A stretch of DNA of 64,000 nucleotides from Brevundimonas subvibrioides (GTDB taxonomy: Bacteria > Pseudomonadota > Alphaproteobacteria > Caulobacterales > Caulobacteraceae), in NCBI RefSeq assembly GCF_002280785.1, contig NZ_NCEQ01000011.1, positions 1 through 64,000 on the forward strand, in the 5' to 3' direction. Position 1 is the first letter of the stretch. Each line of letters begins with the position of its first letter. Position numbers and translations under genes: made by a program. The notes beneath the pieces are model-generated. The model worked only from the letters and a program-made list of their open reading frames with translations. It did not search any database and was not told the DNA's origin. Positions 37,461 through 47,910 of the stretch are shown here, one piece after another.

Positions 37461-37580
37461 GGAAGCGTCATAGCCATGCCGATTTCGATTTGCACGAGCC
37501 TTGCCCCACTTCCGCTCTCGACGTGGACGATCTCTGTCGGGATAAACGAACAACGACCAGAGACGAGACGGACCCGGACC

Positions 37581-38052
37581 ATGCGCATCGCCGCCCTTGC
37601 CGCCGCCCTTGCCGCTACGCTGACGGCCGCGGGCCTTTCTCCGGCCCGTGCCCAGGACGCCCTCGATGCGACCGGCGAACTCAGGATCGCCGCAGTCGGT
37701 CAGACACGGGTCATCATGGTCCAGGGCGTCGCCGCCGACCCGTTCGTCTGGGAATGGAGCTTCCTCGACGAGGCGGTGGAGTCCGAGGAAGGCCGGATCG
37801 ACGCCGCCGCAACCAGCGTCATGTATGACTGCGCAGCCCGCACCCGCCGCGCCCTGGTGCTGGAGGCCTATGGCGACGGGACCTTCCTTTCCCAGACCCC
37901 GCTTTATGAAGAGCCCGCACCTGTCGCTCCGGGGACCCTCGCCGATGGCGCCCTCCGGGTCGTGTGCGAACCGGAGGCCAACTCCGACGGAGCCGCCTTC
38001 CCGGACATGGCGGCGGCCCGCGCGGCGATGGACCTGCGAAAAGGCCCGATGG

Positions 38053-38066
<14 letters not shown>
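37581..38066 (+). CDS. Exported protein of unknown function
   Basis: A 161-residue protein with a signal peptide ([24 protein letters not shown]). The mature part has [40 protein letters not shown] and a second cysteine in RVVCEPEA. The pattern of a tryptophan-rich first strand followed by YDC and an Arg-rich strand recalls the surface-adhesin E-like fold, but the resemblance is weak. Its stop codon overlaps the TTAACC motif upstream of ccrM. Confidence 0.75.
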
Positions 38067-39194
<1,128 letters not shown>

Positions 39195-39305
39195 GCCGAG
39201 GAGGTCCGACTGCTGGTTGAGGACCGGTTCTGGATCGAGGATGAGCACCGTTTCGGCGAGGTCAGGATCGTAACGACGCGGTGGCGGTCGCTTAAGTCCG
39301 CGCCA

Positions 39306-39440
39306 TCACCGTGCACCCCGACGAAGGCCGGGGCCGGATCGCAGATGCGGGCGCCCGGGATTACACAATGACTTCAAGATCTTGCCAGCGAGTCTTCCAT
39401 CTGAACCCCGGCCTTCGCCGGGGTGCACGGTTGAAAAATG
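39306..39440. repeat. Palindromic repeats, 'tgcaccccggccttcgccggggtgca' family
   Basis: A diverged copy at about 39310-39345 and a near-perfect palindrome at 39403-39431. Same family as 6594-6625 and 39638-39795. Confidence 0.8.
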
Positions 39441-39625
39441 GACTCCAAAAAAACAGAGTCCAAAGAGTCCAATCCGTCCAGATCGTCGCGGGACTCTAAA
39501 AAATAGACTCCACAGACTCGACAGAGTCGCTCCGCGCGGCCTGCCCGATCGGTTGTCAAAAACCGGACTGGGGACGTGGGAAGCGAGCCCATCGATCGCA
39601 AGAGCGATAGGAGAATATTTTCTTA
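39441..39625 (-). repeat. GANTC-cluster element, copy C, with an extra half-copy
   Basis: Seven GANTC sites (39441, 39456, 39465, 39492, 39506, 39515, 39524) lie within 88 bp. The full unit (39490-39625) aligns with copy B at 25214-25354 in the four-site core, the gtcaa motif, cgcaaga and the terminal gagaata..ttctta. The segment 39441-39469 is a partial repeat of the core. The minus-strand direction runs from TTGAC to the sites and points toward the 3' end of ccrM; no gene follows. Confidence 0.75.
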
Positions 39626-39637
39626 CCCCACTTTCCG

Positions 39638-39795
39638 TGCACCCCGGCCCCCGGGTCCGGCTTCGCCGGCCAGAGGACAAACCAAGGGCCGGGGTCCAGA
39701 TCAAGCGGGATGAACTGGACGGCGCACGGTTGCTGATCAGGTCTGCCGGTGCTCGCCATCTGGACCCCGGCCTTCGCCGGTGTGCACGGAGATGG
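39638..39795. repeat. Palindromic repeats, 'gcaccccgg' family
   Basis: A composite with pieces at 39638-39690 and 39757-39790; the last ends just before the mutY stop. Between 39195 and 39796 I see no gene, only these repeats and GANTC element C. Confidence 0.75.
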
Positions 39796-39796
39796 G

Positions 39797-40840
39797 TTAC
39801 ATCGCCAAGGCCCGCTCCAGCGCCTTGCGGAAGACCGTCGGCAGGGCGGCCAGGGCCTCGGCTTCGGGCGTCCAGAGGAAGTCGCCCTGCCCCGTCGCCA
39901 GGCGCACGGCCAGCGTCAGGGAGAAGTGGGTGAAGACGTGTTCGACGGCGCCGGCGTCTTTCCAGATCAGAGCGGGCCAGTCGGCGGCGACTGGCGGGAA
40001 GGCGTCGGGCGCGGCCCCGGTCCAGTCGCTGGTCGGGAGGCCCACCATGCCGCCGAGGAGACCCTTGTCAGGGCGGCGGACGAGGGCGATGCGGCCCGCG
40101 TCGTCGCGGAGGACCCAGGCGACGCCCTGACGATGCGGTCGGGCGGCCTTCTTCGTCCTGACCGGATAGTGTTCGGGCTCGCCGGTGGCGCGGCCGGCGC
40201 AGAAGGCGGCGATGGGGCACATCAGGCACAGCGGCGACTTCGGGCGGCAGATGCCGGAGCCGAGGTCCATCAGGGCCTGGGCCCAATCCCCGGGGCGGTC
40301 ATCGACGACCAAGGTGGCGGCGAGACGTTTCAGCTCGGGCCGGGCGGCGGGGACCGGCGTCTCGACGGCGAACAACCGGGCGACGACCCGCTCGACATTG
40401 CCGTCCACGACATTGGCGGGCCGGTCGAAGGCGATCGCGGCGACGGCGGCGGCGGTATAGGCGCCCACCCCCGGCAGGGCCAGCAGCGCCGCCTCGGTGT
40501 CGGGAAAGACGCCGCCGTGATCGTTGGCCACGGCGCGGGCGCAGGCCAGCAGGTTGCGGGCGCGGGCGTAGTAGCCGAGCCCCGCCCAGGCGGCCATCAG
40601 ATCTGGGTCCTCCACCGACGCCAGATCGTTGACGGTCGGCCAGCGCGCGGTGAACCGCTCGAAATAGGGGGCGGCGTGGGGGACGGTGGTCTGCTGCAGC
40701 ATCACCTCGGACAGCCAGACGCGGTAGGGGTCGGTCCGTTCGGCCGCGCCCGGGGGGCTGCGCCACGGCAGGGTGCGCGCATGGGCGTCGTACCAGGCAA
40801 GCAGGTCGGCGCGCAGGGTGGCGATGTCGGCGGGAGGCAT
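39797..40840 (-). CDS. mutY: A/G-specific adenine glycosylase
   Basis: Removes adenine mispaired with 8-oxoguanine. The 347 residues have the HhH-GPD domain with catalytic glutamate in WLSEVMLQQTTV, the helix-hairpin-helix LPGVGAYTAAAVAAIAF and the catalytic aspartate in NVVDGNVERV. The [4Fe-4S] loop CRPKSPLCLMCPIAAFC has C-x6-C-x2-C-x5-C spacing, and a C-terminal MutT-like domain recognises oxoG. It is convergent with ccrM and divergent from the DciA-like gene across a palindromic repeat pair. Confidence 0.96.
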   Translation of the reverse strand: MPPADIATLRADLLAWYDAHARTLPWRSPPGAAERTDPYRVWLSEVMLQQTTVPHAAPYFERFTARWPTVNDLASVEDPDLMAAWAGLGYYARARNLLACARAVANDHGGVFPDTEAALLALPGVGAYTAAAVAAIAFDRPANVVDGNVERVVARLFAVETPVPAARPELKRLAATLVVDDRPGDWAQALMDLGSGICRPKSPLCLMCPIAAFCAGRATGEPEHYPVRTKKAARPHRQGVAWVLRDDAGRIALVRRPDKGLLGGMVGLPTSDWTGAAPDAFPPVAADWPALIWKDAGAVEHVFTHFSLTLAVRLATGQGDFLWTPEAEALAALPTVFRKALERALAM

Positions 40841-40878
40841 TGGATCGTCCCTTAACTCGTTGCCTTTTGCAGCGCACC

Positions 40879-41018
40879 TTCTCCCTCCCCTTTATGGGGA
40901 GGGACGACCGCGAAGCGGTCAGGGTGGGGTGCGAAAAGAAAGCTCGCACCGACAGACAAACCCCACCCGGCTTCGCTGCGCTCAGCCACCCTCCCCATAA
41001 AGGGGAGGGAGAAGTCGG
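40879..41018. repeat. Inverted pair of 'ctccctcccctttatgggg' palindromic repeats
   Basis: Left arm 40880-40930 and right arm about 40963-41012 are inverted copies. Each has a ctcccctttatggggag hairpin and a second inner hairpin (cgcgaagcgg or gcttcgctgcgc). Lies between mutY and the DciA-like gene. Confidence 0.85.
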
Positions 41019-41043
41019 CCCCCAAATGCGCTACTCTCACCGC

Positions 41044-41604
41044 ATGGCGCGCGATCTGCCCACAGACGCTGAGACCCGCGAGATCCTGTCGCGGCGACGG
41101 ACCCGGCCCATGCCGCGCCCGACGCCTCCGGCCGGTCGGGCTCTGGCGCCGCTGATCCGCGAACTGGACGAGAAATTCGGGCGCGGCGCAGGCGCGCTGG
41201 AGCCGCGCTGGCGCGAGATCGTCGGCGACCAGCTGGCCCGCGTCACCCGGCCGCAGAAACTGACCAAGGGTCGGGCCGGAACCGGCGGGACGCTGGAGCT
41301 GCGCGTCGCGGGCCCGGCGGCCCTGCTGGTCCAGCACCAGTCGGCCGACATCCTGGCGCGGGTGAACCTGTTCCTCGGCCCCGGCGCGGTAGACAAGCTG
41401 CGCATCGCCCAGGGGCCGGTAAAGCCCCTGCCCCAGGTCGCCGCCTCGACCAAGGGCGCGCGGCGGCGGATCGACCCGCTGGACGCGGCGGCGGAGGCGG
41501 AACTGGCGAAGTCGGTCGAGGCGGCGCCCGACGGGTTGAAGGCGGCGCTGGCGAACCTGGGCCGGGCCGTGCTGTCGGATGAGGCGAAGGGGCGGCGGCG
41601 GTAG
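41044..41604 (+). CDS. DUF721/DciA-like protein
   Basis: A 186-residue protein whose middle (PPAGRALAPLIRELDEKFGR, WREIVGDQLARVTRPQKLT, GTLELRVAGPAALLVQHQSA, about 35-130) matches the DUF721 domain of DciA, the ancestral loader of the replicative helicase DnaB in bacteria lacking DnaC. The C-terminus is a low-complexity Ala/Arg region. Start 41044 gives MARDLPTDAETRE; the frame is open upstream only through repeat sequence. Helicase loading is a family-level inference. Confidence 0.8.
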   Translation: MARDLPTDAETREILSRRRTRPMPRPTPPAGRALAPLIRELDEKFGRGAGALEPRWREIVGDQLARVTRPQKLTKGRAGTGGTLELRVAGPAALLVQHQSADILARVNLFLGPGAVDKLRIAQGPVKPLPQVAASTKGARRRIDPLDAAAEAELAKSVEAAPDGLKAALANLGRAVLSDEAKGRRR

Positions 41605-41634
41605 CGTCTCCCCTTGGCAAATGGAGGAAAGCCA

Positions 41635-41805
41635 GTGCGAACGCGCGACGAGGTGTGGGGTCCACTGTTCAAACGGGCCATTCTGTGGGTGGTTTTTCTG
41701 TCAATCGGCAACGCCCTCGCACATCTGCTCGGTGTCGGCATGCCGTGGTTTCTGATTCCCCTGGTCGCCGTAGCAATTACGCTTTTGATGGCGATGGTGG
41801 TTTGA
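41635..41805 (+). CDS. Small membrane protein of unknown function
   Basis: About 56 residues with two hydrophobic helices (FKRAILWVVFLSIGNALAHL and WFLIPLVAVAITLLMAMVV) around a short loop. The GTG at 41635 has a perfect GGAGG 7 nt upstream, so I prefer it to the earlier ATG at 41614. I do not recognise the family. It sits between the DciA-like gene and the DsbA cluster. Confidence 0.6.
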   Translation: MRTRDEVWGPLFKRAILWVVFLSIGNALAHLLGVGMPWFLIPLVAVAITLLMAMVV

Positions 41806-41994
41806 TCGGACTTCTGTCCTAGTTTGGCCAGAGAACGTCAGAGCAGGAGTGACGTCGTCCACCGCCTCCAATCAGATTCCGACGGCTGGCTCTTGACCTT
41901 TTTCCGCCGCACCTGTTCTCGACAACCATGGACCTTGCGCAGCCATCGGGGAATCGCGCGATCATCCAGAGCTTGAGTTCTTAAGGAAGACGCC

Positions 41995-42639
41995 ATGCGC
42001 GCCAGCGGCCCGTTCAAATACGCCTCCATGAGCCGCCGCGCGGCCGTGACCGGAGCCGCCCTGGCGGCCATGGCCATGCTGGCCGCCTGCTCCGGCGCCC
42101 AGACCGGCGCCCCGGCCGAGGGCGACATGGCGCTGGGGGCTCCGGAAGGCGCCAAGGTCACCGTGGTCGAATACGCCTCGGTCACCTGCAGCCACTGCGC
42201 CGCCTGGCAGGCCCAGGTCTATCCGGAGTTCAAGACCAGATACGTCGACACCAACCAGGTCCGCTACGTCTTCCGCGAGTTCCCGACCGCGCCTGAATCC
42301 GTCGCCGTCGCCGGCTTCCTGATCGCGCGCTGCGCCGGGCCGGACAAATATTTCCCGGTGATCCACGAGATCATGGCCAGCCAGGCCGAGATTTTCGGCG
42401 GCGTGCCGCCCCGCTCCGTCCTGCTGCGCATCGCCAACGGCGCCGGCCTGTCGGAAGAGCAGTTCCAGGCCTGCGTCACCGACGCCGATGCGATCAAGGC
42501 CATGGACACCCGCATCAAGTCGGCCCTGGACGCCGGCGTGACCGGCACCCCCTATTTCATGGTCAATGGCGAACATGTCGCCGACAGCTCGCTGGCCGGA
42601 CTGTCGGAAAAGATCGACGCCGCCCTGGCTGCGAGCTGA
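41995..42639 (+). CDS. DsbA-family thiol oxidoreductase lipoprotein 1
   Basis: A 214-residue periplasmic thioredoxin-fold protein. It starts with a Tat-like or Sec signal (MSRRAAVTGAALAAMAML) ending in lipobox LAAC, then an N-terminal motif MALGAPEGAKVTVVEYASVT, the redox site CSHC (about residue 64), and a cis-proline loop GVTGTPYFMVNG. It resembles DsbA/ScsC-type disulphide oxidases (Thioredoxin_4). AAGGAAG lies 6 nt upstream of the start. First of three tandem paralogues leading into smc. Confidence 0.9.
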   Translation: MRASGPFKYASMSRRAAVTGAALAAMAMLAACSGAQTGAPAEGDMALGAPEGAKVTVVEYASVTCSHCAAWQAQVYPEFKTRYVDTNQVRYVFREFPTAPESVAVAGFLIARCAGPDKYFPVIHEIMASQAEIFGGVPPRSVLLRIANGAGLSEEQFQACVTDADAIKAMDTRIKSALDAGVTGTPYFMVNGEHVADSSLAGLSEKIDAALAAS

Positions 42640-42643
42640 TCCG

Positions 42644-43258
42644 ATGATCCGGTTCCGCAACCTGTTCCTCGGCCTGTCCGCCCTGGCCCTCGCCTCGTGC
42701 GGCGGCGGGTCGAAGGCGGTCGTCGACGGCGACATGGCGCTAGGCGCGCCCGAGGGCGCCAAGGTCACGGTGGTCGAATACGCCTCGCCCACCTGCCCCC
42801 ACTGCGCCCTGTGGCAGCAGAACACCTGGCCGGCGTTCAAGGCCGCCTATGTCGACACCAACAAGGTCCGCTACGTCTTCCGCGAACTGCCGACGCCGCC
42901 GGCCGAGGTGGCTGCGGCCGGCTTCCTGCTGGCCCGCTGCGCCGGATCGGACAAGTATTTCGACGTCATCCACGCCATCATGGAGAGCCAGACGGAATGG
43001 CGCACGGGGACCAACCCGCGCGACAGCCTGATCCGCATCGCCGGCGGCGTGGGTATTGACGAGGCGGCGTTCACCCGTTGCGTGACCAACCCGGAAGCCA
43101 TCGCCGCGCTCGAGACCCGGGTGAAGGCGGCGACGGACGCGGGCGTGATCAACACCCCGACCTTCTTCGTCAACGGCCGCCAGGTGTCCTCGCCCGGCGG
43201 CGAGGGCACGATCATGGCCGACCTGGCCCCGGCCATCGAAGCCGAGCTGGCCAAATGA
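42644..43258 (+). CDS. DsbA-family thiol oxidoreductase lipoprotein 2
   Basis: A 204-residue paralogue of its neighbour: lipobox LASC after MIRFRNLFLGLSALA, the same MALGAPEGAKVTVVEYAS segment, redox site CPHC (in PTCPHCALWQ), and the cis-proline loop GVINTPTFFVNGRQVSS. A short insert SQTEWRTGTNPRD replaces part of the helical domain of paralogue 1. Start 42644 is 4 bp after the upstream stop. The CPHC dipeptide equals E. coli DsbA, suggesting an oxidase. Its stop overlaps the next start (ATGA). Confidence 0.9.
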   Translation: MIRFRNLFLGLSALALASCGGGSKAVVDGDMALGAPEGAKVTVVEYASPTCPHCALWQQNTWPAFKAAYVDTNKVRYVFRELPTPPAEVAAAGFLLARCAGSDKYFDVIHAIMESQTEWRTGTNPRDSLIRIAGGVGIDEAAFTRCVTNPEAIAALETRVKAATDAGVINTPTFFVNGRQVSSPGGEGTIMADLAPAIEAELAK

Positions 43259-43872
43259 TCCGTTCGCTGGTCCTGATGCTGGCGCTGGTCGCCGCGCCTC
43301 TGGCGGCCCCGATGGCGGCCTCGGCCCAGACGACGCCCCCGCCCGCCGTGACGAGCGCCGACCGGGTGCTGGGTCGCGCCGACGCGCCGGTGACGGTGAT
43401 CGAATACGCCTCGTTCGTCTGCTCGCACTGCGCCCACTGGCACACGACGGTCCTGCCAGGCTTCAAGGCGCGGTTCATCGACACCGGCCAGGTGCGGCTG
43501 GTGTTCCGCAACCTGCCGACCGCGCCGGGCCAGGTCGCGGCGCGCGCCGCCGGCATCGCCCGCTGCGCGGCTCCGGCCCGATTCTACGCGGTGGCTTCGT
43601 CCTTCATGACCGGTCAGGCCGCGATCATCGACGGCGCGCCTCTGGCCGACTGGTATGCCGCAGGGGTCGCCGCCAGCGGCCGGACCCAGGCCGAGGTCGA
43701 TGCCTGCCTGGCCGATCCGGCGACGCTGAACGGCATCCGCGCCGAGATCGCGGGCGCCACGGCTGCCGGGGTCCAGGGCACGCCGAGCTTCTTCGTCAAC
43801 GGGCGCGCCGTGTCGGACACCTCGCTGGACGGTCTGTCCGCTGCGATCCGGCCCCTGCTGCCCCGCAGCTGA
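43255..43872 (+). CDS. DsbA-family thiol oxidoreductase 3 (soluble periplasmic)
   Basis: A 205-residue third paralogue. Unlike the first two it has a cleavable signal peptide ([24 protein letters not shown]) without a lipobox cysteine. Redox site CSHC lies in [10 protein letters not shown], cis-proline loop is [17 protein letters not shown], and two more cysteines are present (IARCAAP, VDACLAD). It overlaps paralogue 2 by ATGA and is followed by smc after 7 bp, so all four genes form one transcription unit. Confidence 0.9.
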   Translation: MIRSLVLMLALVAAPLAAPMAASAQTTPPPAVTSADRVLGRADAPVTVIEYASFVCSHCAHWHTTVLPGFKARFIDTGQVRLVFRNLPTAPGQVAARAAGIARCAAPARFYAVASSFMTGQAAIIDGAPLADWYAAGVAASGRTQAEVDACLADPATLNGIRAEIAGATAAGVQGTPSFFVNGRAVSDTSLDGLSAAIRPLLPRS

Positions 43873-43879
43873 CGAAGGC

Positions 43880-46800
43880 ATGCAGTTCCAGCGCCTCCGG
43901 CTCGTCGGCTTCAAGTCGTTCGTCGACCCGGCGGAGGTCTGGATCGAGCCGGGCCTGACGGGGATCGTGGGACCGAACGGCTGCGGCAAGTCGAACGTGC
44001 TGGAGAGCATGCGCTGGGTCATGGGCGCGAACTCGGCCAAGGCCATGCGCGGCACGGGCATGGACGACGTGATCTTCTCCGGAGCCTCGAACCGCCCGCC
44101 CCGGAACCATGCCGAAGTCCAGCTGACCATCGACAACGCCCAGCGGAAGGCGCCCCAGCCCTTTACCGACAGCGCCATCATCGAGGTGTCGCGCCGGATC
44201 GACCGGGGGCAAGGGTCCACCTATCGCATCAACGGCAAGGAGGTGCGGGCGCGGGACGTCCAGCTGCTGTTCGCCGATGCCTCGACGGGGGCTAACTCTC
44301 CGGCCCTGGTGCGTCAGGGGCAGATCAGCGAGCTGATCGCGGCCAAGCCGCAGAACCGGCGGCGCATCCTCGAGGAGGCCGGCGGGGTGGCGGGCCTGCA
44401 CACGCGGCGGCACGAGGCGGAGCTGAGGCTCAAGGCGGCCGAGACCAATCTGGAGCGGCTGGACGACATCGGGCGCGAGCTTGAGACGGCGCTGACGCGG
44501 CTGAAGCGCGAGGCGCGGCAGGCGGAGAAGTACAAGAAGATCTCGGCCGAGATCCGGGCCCTGCAGGCGGCCCTGCTGTTCGTGCGCTGGAACGACGCGC
44601 GGCTGGCGGCGGAGGCGGCGGCGGCGGAACTGGCGGCGGCGGACCGGGCGGTGGCCGAGGCGACGGCGGCGGCGGCCAGGGCCCAGACGGCGGCCCTGTC
44701 GGCGCAGGAGGGTCTGAAGCCGGCGCGGGAAGAGGATGCGGTGGCGGCGGCCCTGCTGCACCGGGCCTCGCTGGAGCGGGATCGGCTGGACATGGCCGAG
44801 CAGTCGGCGCGGGCCGAGGTCGACCGACTGACCGCCGAGGCCCAGCGGATCGCCAACGACACCGAACGCGAGATCGCCATGTCGGGCGACGCCGAGTCGG
44901 AATTGACCCGGCTGGGCGCCGAGCTGGAGGTGCTGACGGCCGAGATCGCGGCGGCGCCCGGGCGCGGGCCAGAGCTGGAGCGGGCGCTGGAGGCGGCCGA
45001 GGACGGCCGTCGCGCGTCGGACGCCGAGGTCGAACGGCTGGCGGGCTCGCTGGCGGCGGTTGAGGCGCGGGCCAATGCCGAAACGGCGCGGAAGCGGGAC
45101 GCCGAGGGGCGGGTGGCGCGGGCGGTCGCGGCCCTGGACGGGGCGAAGCGGGAGCGCGAGGCGCTGGGGCCGCTGGAGACGCCGGAACTGGCCATCGCGC
45201 GTGAGGCATTGGAAACGGCGACGGCGGCCCTGACCGAGGCGCGGGCGGGTGTGGAAGTCGCCGAGGCCGATCGGGCGGAACGCGCGCGGGCCGAGCAGGA
45301 GGCGCGGACAGCGGCGCGGGCGGCCGAGGATCGGCTGGGGCGGTTGCAGACCGAGGCGCGGGGGCTGGCGTCGCTGCTGGTCTCGGGGCGGCGGGACCAT
45401 CCTCCGGCTCTGGATCAGGTCGGGGCGGACAAGGGCTATGAGGCCGCTCTGGCGGCGGCGCTGGGCGACGACCTGGACGCGGCGCTGGATGCGAAGGCGG
45501 CGGCCTATTGGGGCGGGGCGGAGGTGCCGGCGCCCGTCTGGCCGGCCGGGATCGCGCCCTTGGCCGATCATGTGAGGGCGCCCGAGGCGCTGGCCGCGCG
45601 CCTGGCCCTGTGTGGCGTGGCGGCGAAGGCGGAGGCGGCGGGTCTGGCGAAATCGCTGCCGGTCGGGGCGCGACTGGTGACGCGCGAGGGCGACCTCTAC
45701 CGCTGGGACGGGTTCGTCAGCCGGGCCGATGCGCCACGACCGGCGGCCGTAAGGCTGGCCCAGCGCACGCGGCTGGCCGAGCTGGAAGCGGAGATCGATG
45801 CGGGCAAGCCGGCGCTGGAGACGGCGCAGGCGGCTTTGAAGGCGGCGACCGAGGCGTTCCGCGTTTCGGAAGAGGCGGTGAAGGCGGCGCGGCTGCTGCC
45901 CTTCGCGGCCGACAAGGCCGTGACCACGGCGCGGGACGCGGTGCAGCGGCTGACCAATGAACAGGCGCGGCGCGAGGCGCGGGCGACGGCGCTGGACGAG
46001 ACGCTGGAGCGGCTGGCGGTCGAGCATGAGGCAGCGGAGACGGCGCTGGCGGAGGCCCTGACGACCGATGCGCCGTCCGAGACGCTGGCCGGACTGAAGG
46101 CCGAGCTGGCGACGGCGCGCACGGCGGCGGATGCGGCGCGTGGCGCTGCGGCCGGGGCGCGGGCGGACCGGGATGCGGAGGCGCGGGACCGGGCCGGGCG
46201 CGAGCAGCGGCTGGGCGGGCTCAGCCGCGAGCGCGACAGCTGGGCGGCGCGGGCGAAGGATTCCACGGCGCGGATCACGGTGCTCGAGGGCGACACGGGC
46301 AAGACGGCCGCGTTGCTGTTGCAGGCCGAACGGGCGCCGGAAGCGTTGGCTGCGCAGCGGTCGAAGCTGATGGACATGCTGACCGCGGCCGAGACGCGGC
46401 GGAAGACGGCGGCGGATGCGCTGGCGGTGGCCGAGGGAGACGCGGGGGATGCGGACCGGGTCAGCCGGGCGGCCGATGCGACGGCGGCGAGCGCGCGCGA
46501 GGCGCGGGCCGGGCTGGCGGCGCGGTCGGAGGCGGCGGCTGAACGGCTGCTGGACGCCCACAACAACGTCCGCGAGGCGGCGCAGATGTCGCCGGAAGAG
46601 CTGGGCCAGAAATTGACCGACGACGCCATCGCCCGGCCGCCGGACGCGGCAGGGGCGGAGAGCCTGCTGTTCGGTCTCGAGCGCGAGCGGGAGATGCTCG
46701 GCGCGGTCAATCTGTTGGCCGAGGACGAGGCCGAGGAGTACGGCGAGCGGCTGCAGACCATGCGGCTGGAGCGGTCGGACCTGACCGGCGCAATCGCCAA

Positions 46801-47317
46801 GCTGCGCGACGGCATCGACGAGCTGAATGCCGAGGGGCGTGAGCGGCTGGTGGCGGCGTTCGACGTCATCAACGACAACTTCAAGAGCCTGTTCGAGGCC
46901 CTGTTCGGCGGCGGCCAGGCGGAGCTGAAACTGGTCGAGTCCGACGATCCGCTGGAGGCCGGGCTGGAGATCTTCGCCTGTCCGCCCGGCAAGCGGCTGT
47001 CGGTCATGAGTTTGATGTCGGGCGGAGAGCAGGCCCTGACGGCGGCGGCGCTGATCTTTGCGGTCTTCCTGGCCAATCCGGCGCCGGTCTGCGTGCTGGA
47101 CGAGGTGGATGCGCCGCTGGACGACGCCAACGTCGATCGCTTCTGCCGGATGCTGAACGAGATGCGGAACCGGACGGACACGCGGTTCATCGTCATCACC
47201 CACAACCCGGTGACCATGAGCCGGATGGATCGGCTGTACGGCGTGACCATGCCCGAGCGCGGGGTGTCGCAGCTGGTCAGCGTCGACCTGACCCAGGCCG
47301 AGACGCTGGTCGCGTGA
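43880..47317 (+). CDS. smc: Chromosome segregation protein SMC
   Basis: The ATPase subunit of the Smc-ScpAB condensin. The 1145 residues have the N-terminal Walker [17 protein letters not shown] (about 33), coiled coil 1, a hinge region around residues 510-640 ([20 protein letters not shown]), coiled coil 2, and the C-terminal signature [20 protein letters not shown] with Walker [20 protein letters not shown]. The coding strand is very rich in GCG, CGG and GGG codons compared with genes such as dinB or atpF, which prefer C-ending codons. Co-directional with the DsbA genes. Confidence 0.96.
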   Translation: MQFQRLRLVGFKSFVDPAEVWIEPGLTGIVGPNGCGKSNVLESMRWVMGANSAKAMRGTGMDDVIFSGASNRPPRNHAEVQLTIDNAQRKAPQPFTDSAIIEVSRRIDRGQGSTYRINGKEVRARDVQLLFADASTGANSPALVRQGQISELIAAKPQNRRRILEEAGGVAGLHTRRHEAELRLKAAETNLERLDDIGRELETALTRLKREARQAEKYKKISAEIRALQAALLFVRWNDARLAAEAAAAELAAADRAVAEATAAAARAQTAALSAQEGLKPAREEDAVAAALLHRASLERDRLDMAEQSARAEVDRLTAEAQRIANDTEREIAMSGDAESELTRLGAELEVLTAEIAAAPGRGPELERALEAAEDGRRASDAEVERLAGSLAAVEARANAETARKRDAEGRVARAVAALDGAKREREALGPLETPELAIAREALETATAALTEARAGVEVAEADRAERARAEQEARTAARAAEDRLGRLQTEARGLASLLVSGRRDHPPALDQVGADKGYEAALAAALGDDLDAALDAKAAAYWGGAEVPAPVWPAGIAPLADHVRAPEALAARLALCGVAAKAEAAGLAKSLPVGARLVTREGDLYRWDGFVSRADAPRPAAVRLAQRTRLAELEAEIDAGKPALETAQAALKAATEAFRVSEEAVKAARLLPFAADKAVTTARDAVQRLTNEQARREARATALDETLERLAVEHEAAETALAEALTTDAPSETLAGLKAELATARTAADAARGAAAGARADRDAEARDRAGREQRLGGLSRERDSWAARAKDSTARITVLEGDTGKTAALLLQAERAPEALAAQRSKLMDMLTAAETRRKTAADALAVAEGDAGDADRVSRAADATAASAREARAGLAARSEAAAERLLDAHNNVREAAQMSPEELGQKLTDDAIARPPDAAGAESLLFGLEREREMLGAVNLLAEDEAEEYGERLQTMRLERSDLTGAIAKLRDGIDELNAEGRERLVAAFDVINDNFKSLFEALFGGGQAELKLVESDDPLEAGLEIFACPPGKRLSVMSLMSGGEQALTAAALIFAVFLANPAPVCVLDEVDAPLDDANVDRFCRMLNEMRNRTDTRFIVITHNPVTMSRMDRLYGVTMPERGVSQLVSVDLTQAETLVA

Positions 47318-47736
47318 TCCAGGACGCTGCGCCTCTCCCGCCCGAGGCGCACGCGCTGGTCCTGACCGGGGTCGGGCGGTTCGTCGTGTTCGCGGATACG
47401 GCCACGATCCGGCGGGAGCCGGACGGGGTGCGGATGCGGTCGCTGCAGGTCGTGGAGGAGGACTTCACGGTCGGGACGACGCGGTATCTGGGCGGCTGGT
47501 CCTGGTGGCGGTTCGGCTGTGATGCCGGGACGGCGGACCGGCTGGACTTCGCCTCGGTGGCGGTCGGCGGAGCCGAGGGACCGAGCACGCCGGAAGGGCA
47601 GCCGGCCTATCCGGCGGCGCCGGGCGGGGATGCGGCGGAGTTGCTGGCGGTGGCGTGTGGGACCGTGGAGCCGGAGGTCGTGGTGACGACGGTGGAGGCT
47701 GCGGTGAGGATCGGGCGAGAGGCGATGGCGGAGTAA
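47314..47736 (+). CDS. Hypothetical protein coupled to smc
   Basis: A 140-residue protein starting at GTG 47314, which overlaps the smc stop (GTGA). No signal peptide is apparent. Notable segments are [40 protein letters not shown] and a second cysteine in [11 protein letters not shown]. The layout (aromatic strand followed by a cysteine and a basic or Asp-rich turn) is faintly like the exported protein at 37581-38066. No function can be assigned. A palindromic repeat pair begins right after the stop. Confidence 0.7.
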   Translation: MIQDAAPLPPEAHALVLTGVGRFVVFADTATIRREPDGVRMRSLQVVEEDFTVGTTRYLGGWSWWRFGCDAGTADRLDFASVAVGGAEGPSTPEGQPAYPAAPGGDAAELLAVACGTVEPEVVVTTVEAAVRIGREAMAE

Positions 47737-47737
47737 T

Positions 47738-47910
47738 CCCTCTCCCGGTGGGAGAGGGATTGAGCGCCTGGGAGCCGCAGGCGATCAGACTTGCGCGAAA
47801 GGGTGAGGGTCGAACCCCACCGGAAACGCACGGCCCTCACCCTTTCGGCCAAGGCGCAGCGCTATCGCTCTGCGGGCCTCAAGCCCTCTCCCAACGGGAG
47901 AGGGGAGGTG
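47738..47910. repeat. Inverted pair of 'ctctcccggtgggagagg' palindromic repeats
   Basis: Left arm about 47740-47812 and right arm about 47830-47910 are inverted copies, each with a terminal CTCTCCC/GGGAGAG hairpin, gcctcaagc or its complement, and gaaagggtgaggg at the inner end. The same pair occurs at 53029-53206. The right arm runs into the MscS-family gene and supplies its stop codon. Confidence 0.85.

Noticed and set aside
39374..39704. Small proteins encoded by GANTC element C, with similarity to a frame in element B (ATLSTLSSLFF type)
   Set aside because: The shared peptide follows from shared repeat DNA; start codons and ribosome-binding sites are absent and the frame is not kept in copy A.
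43796..47203. 1135-residue open frame antisense to smc
   Set aside because: Arg/Pro/Gly-rich translation with no domain features; it is the mirror of smc caused by high GC content.
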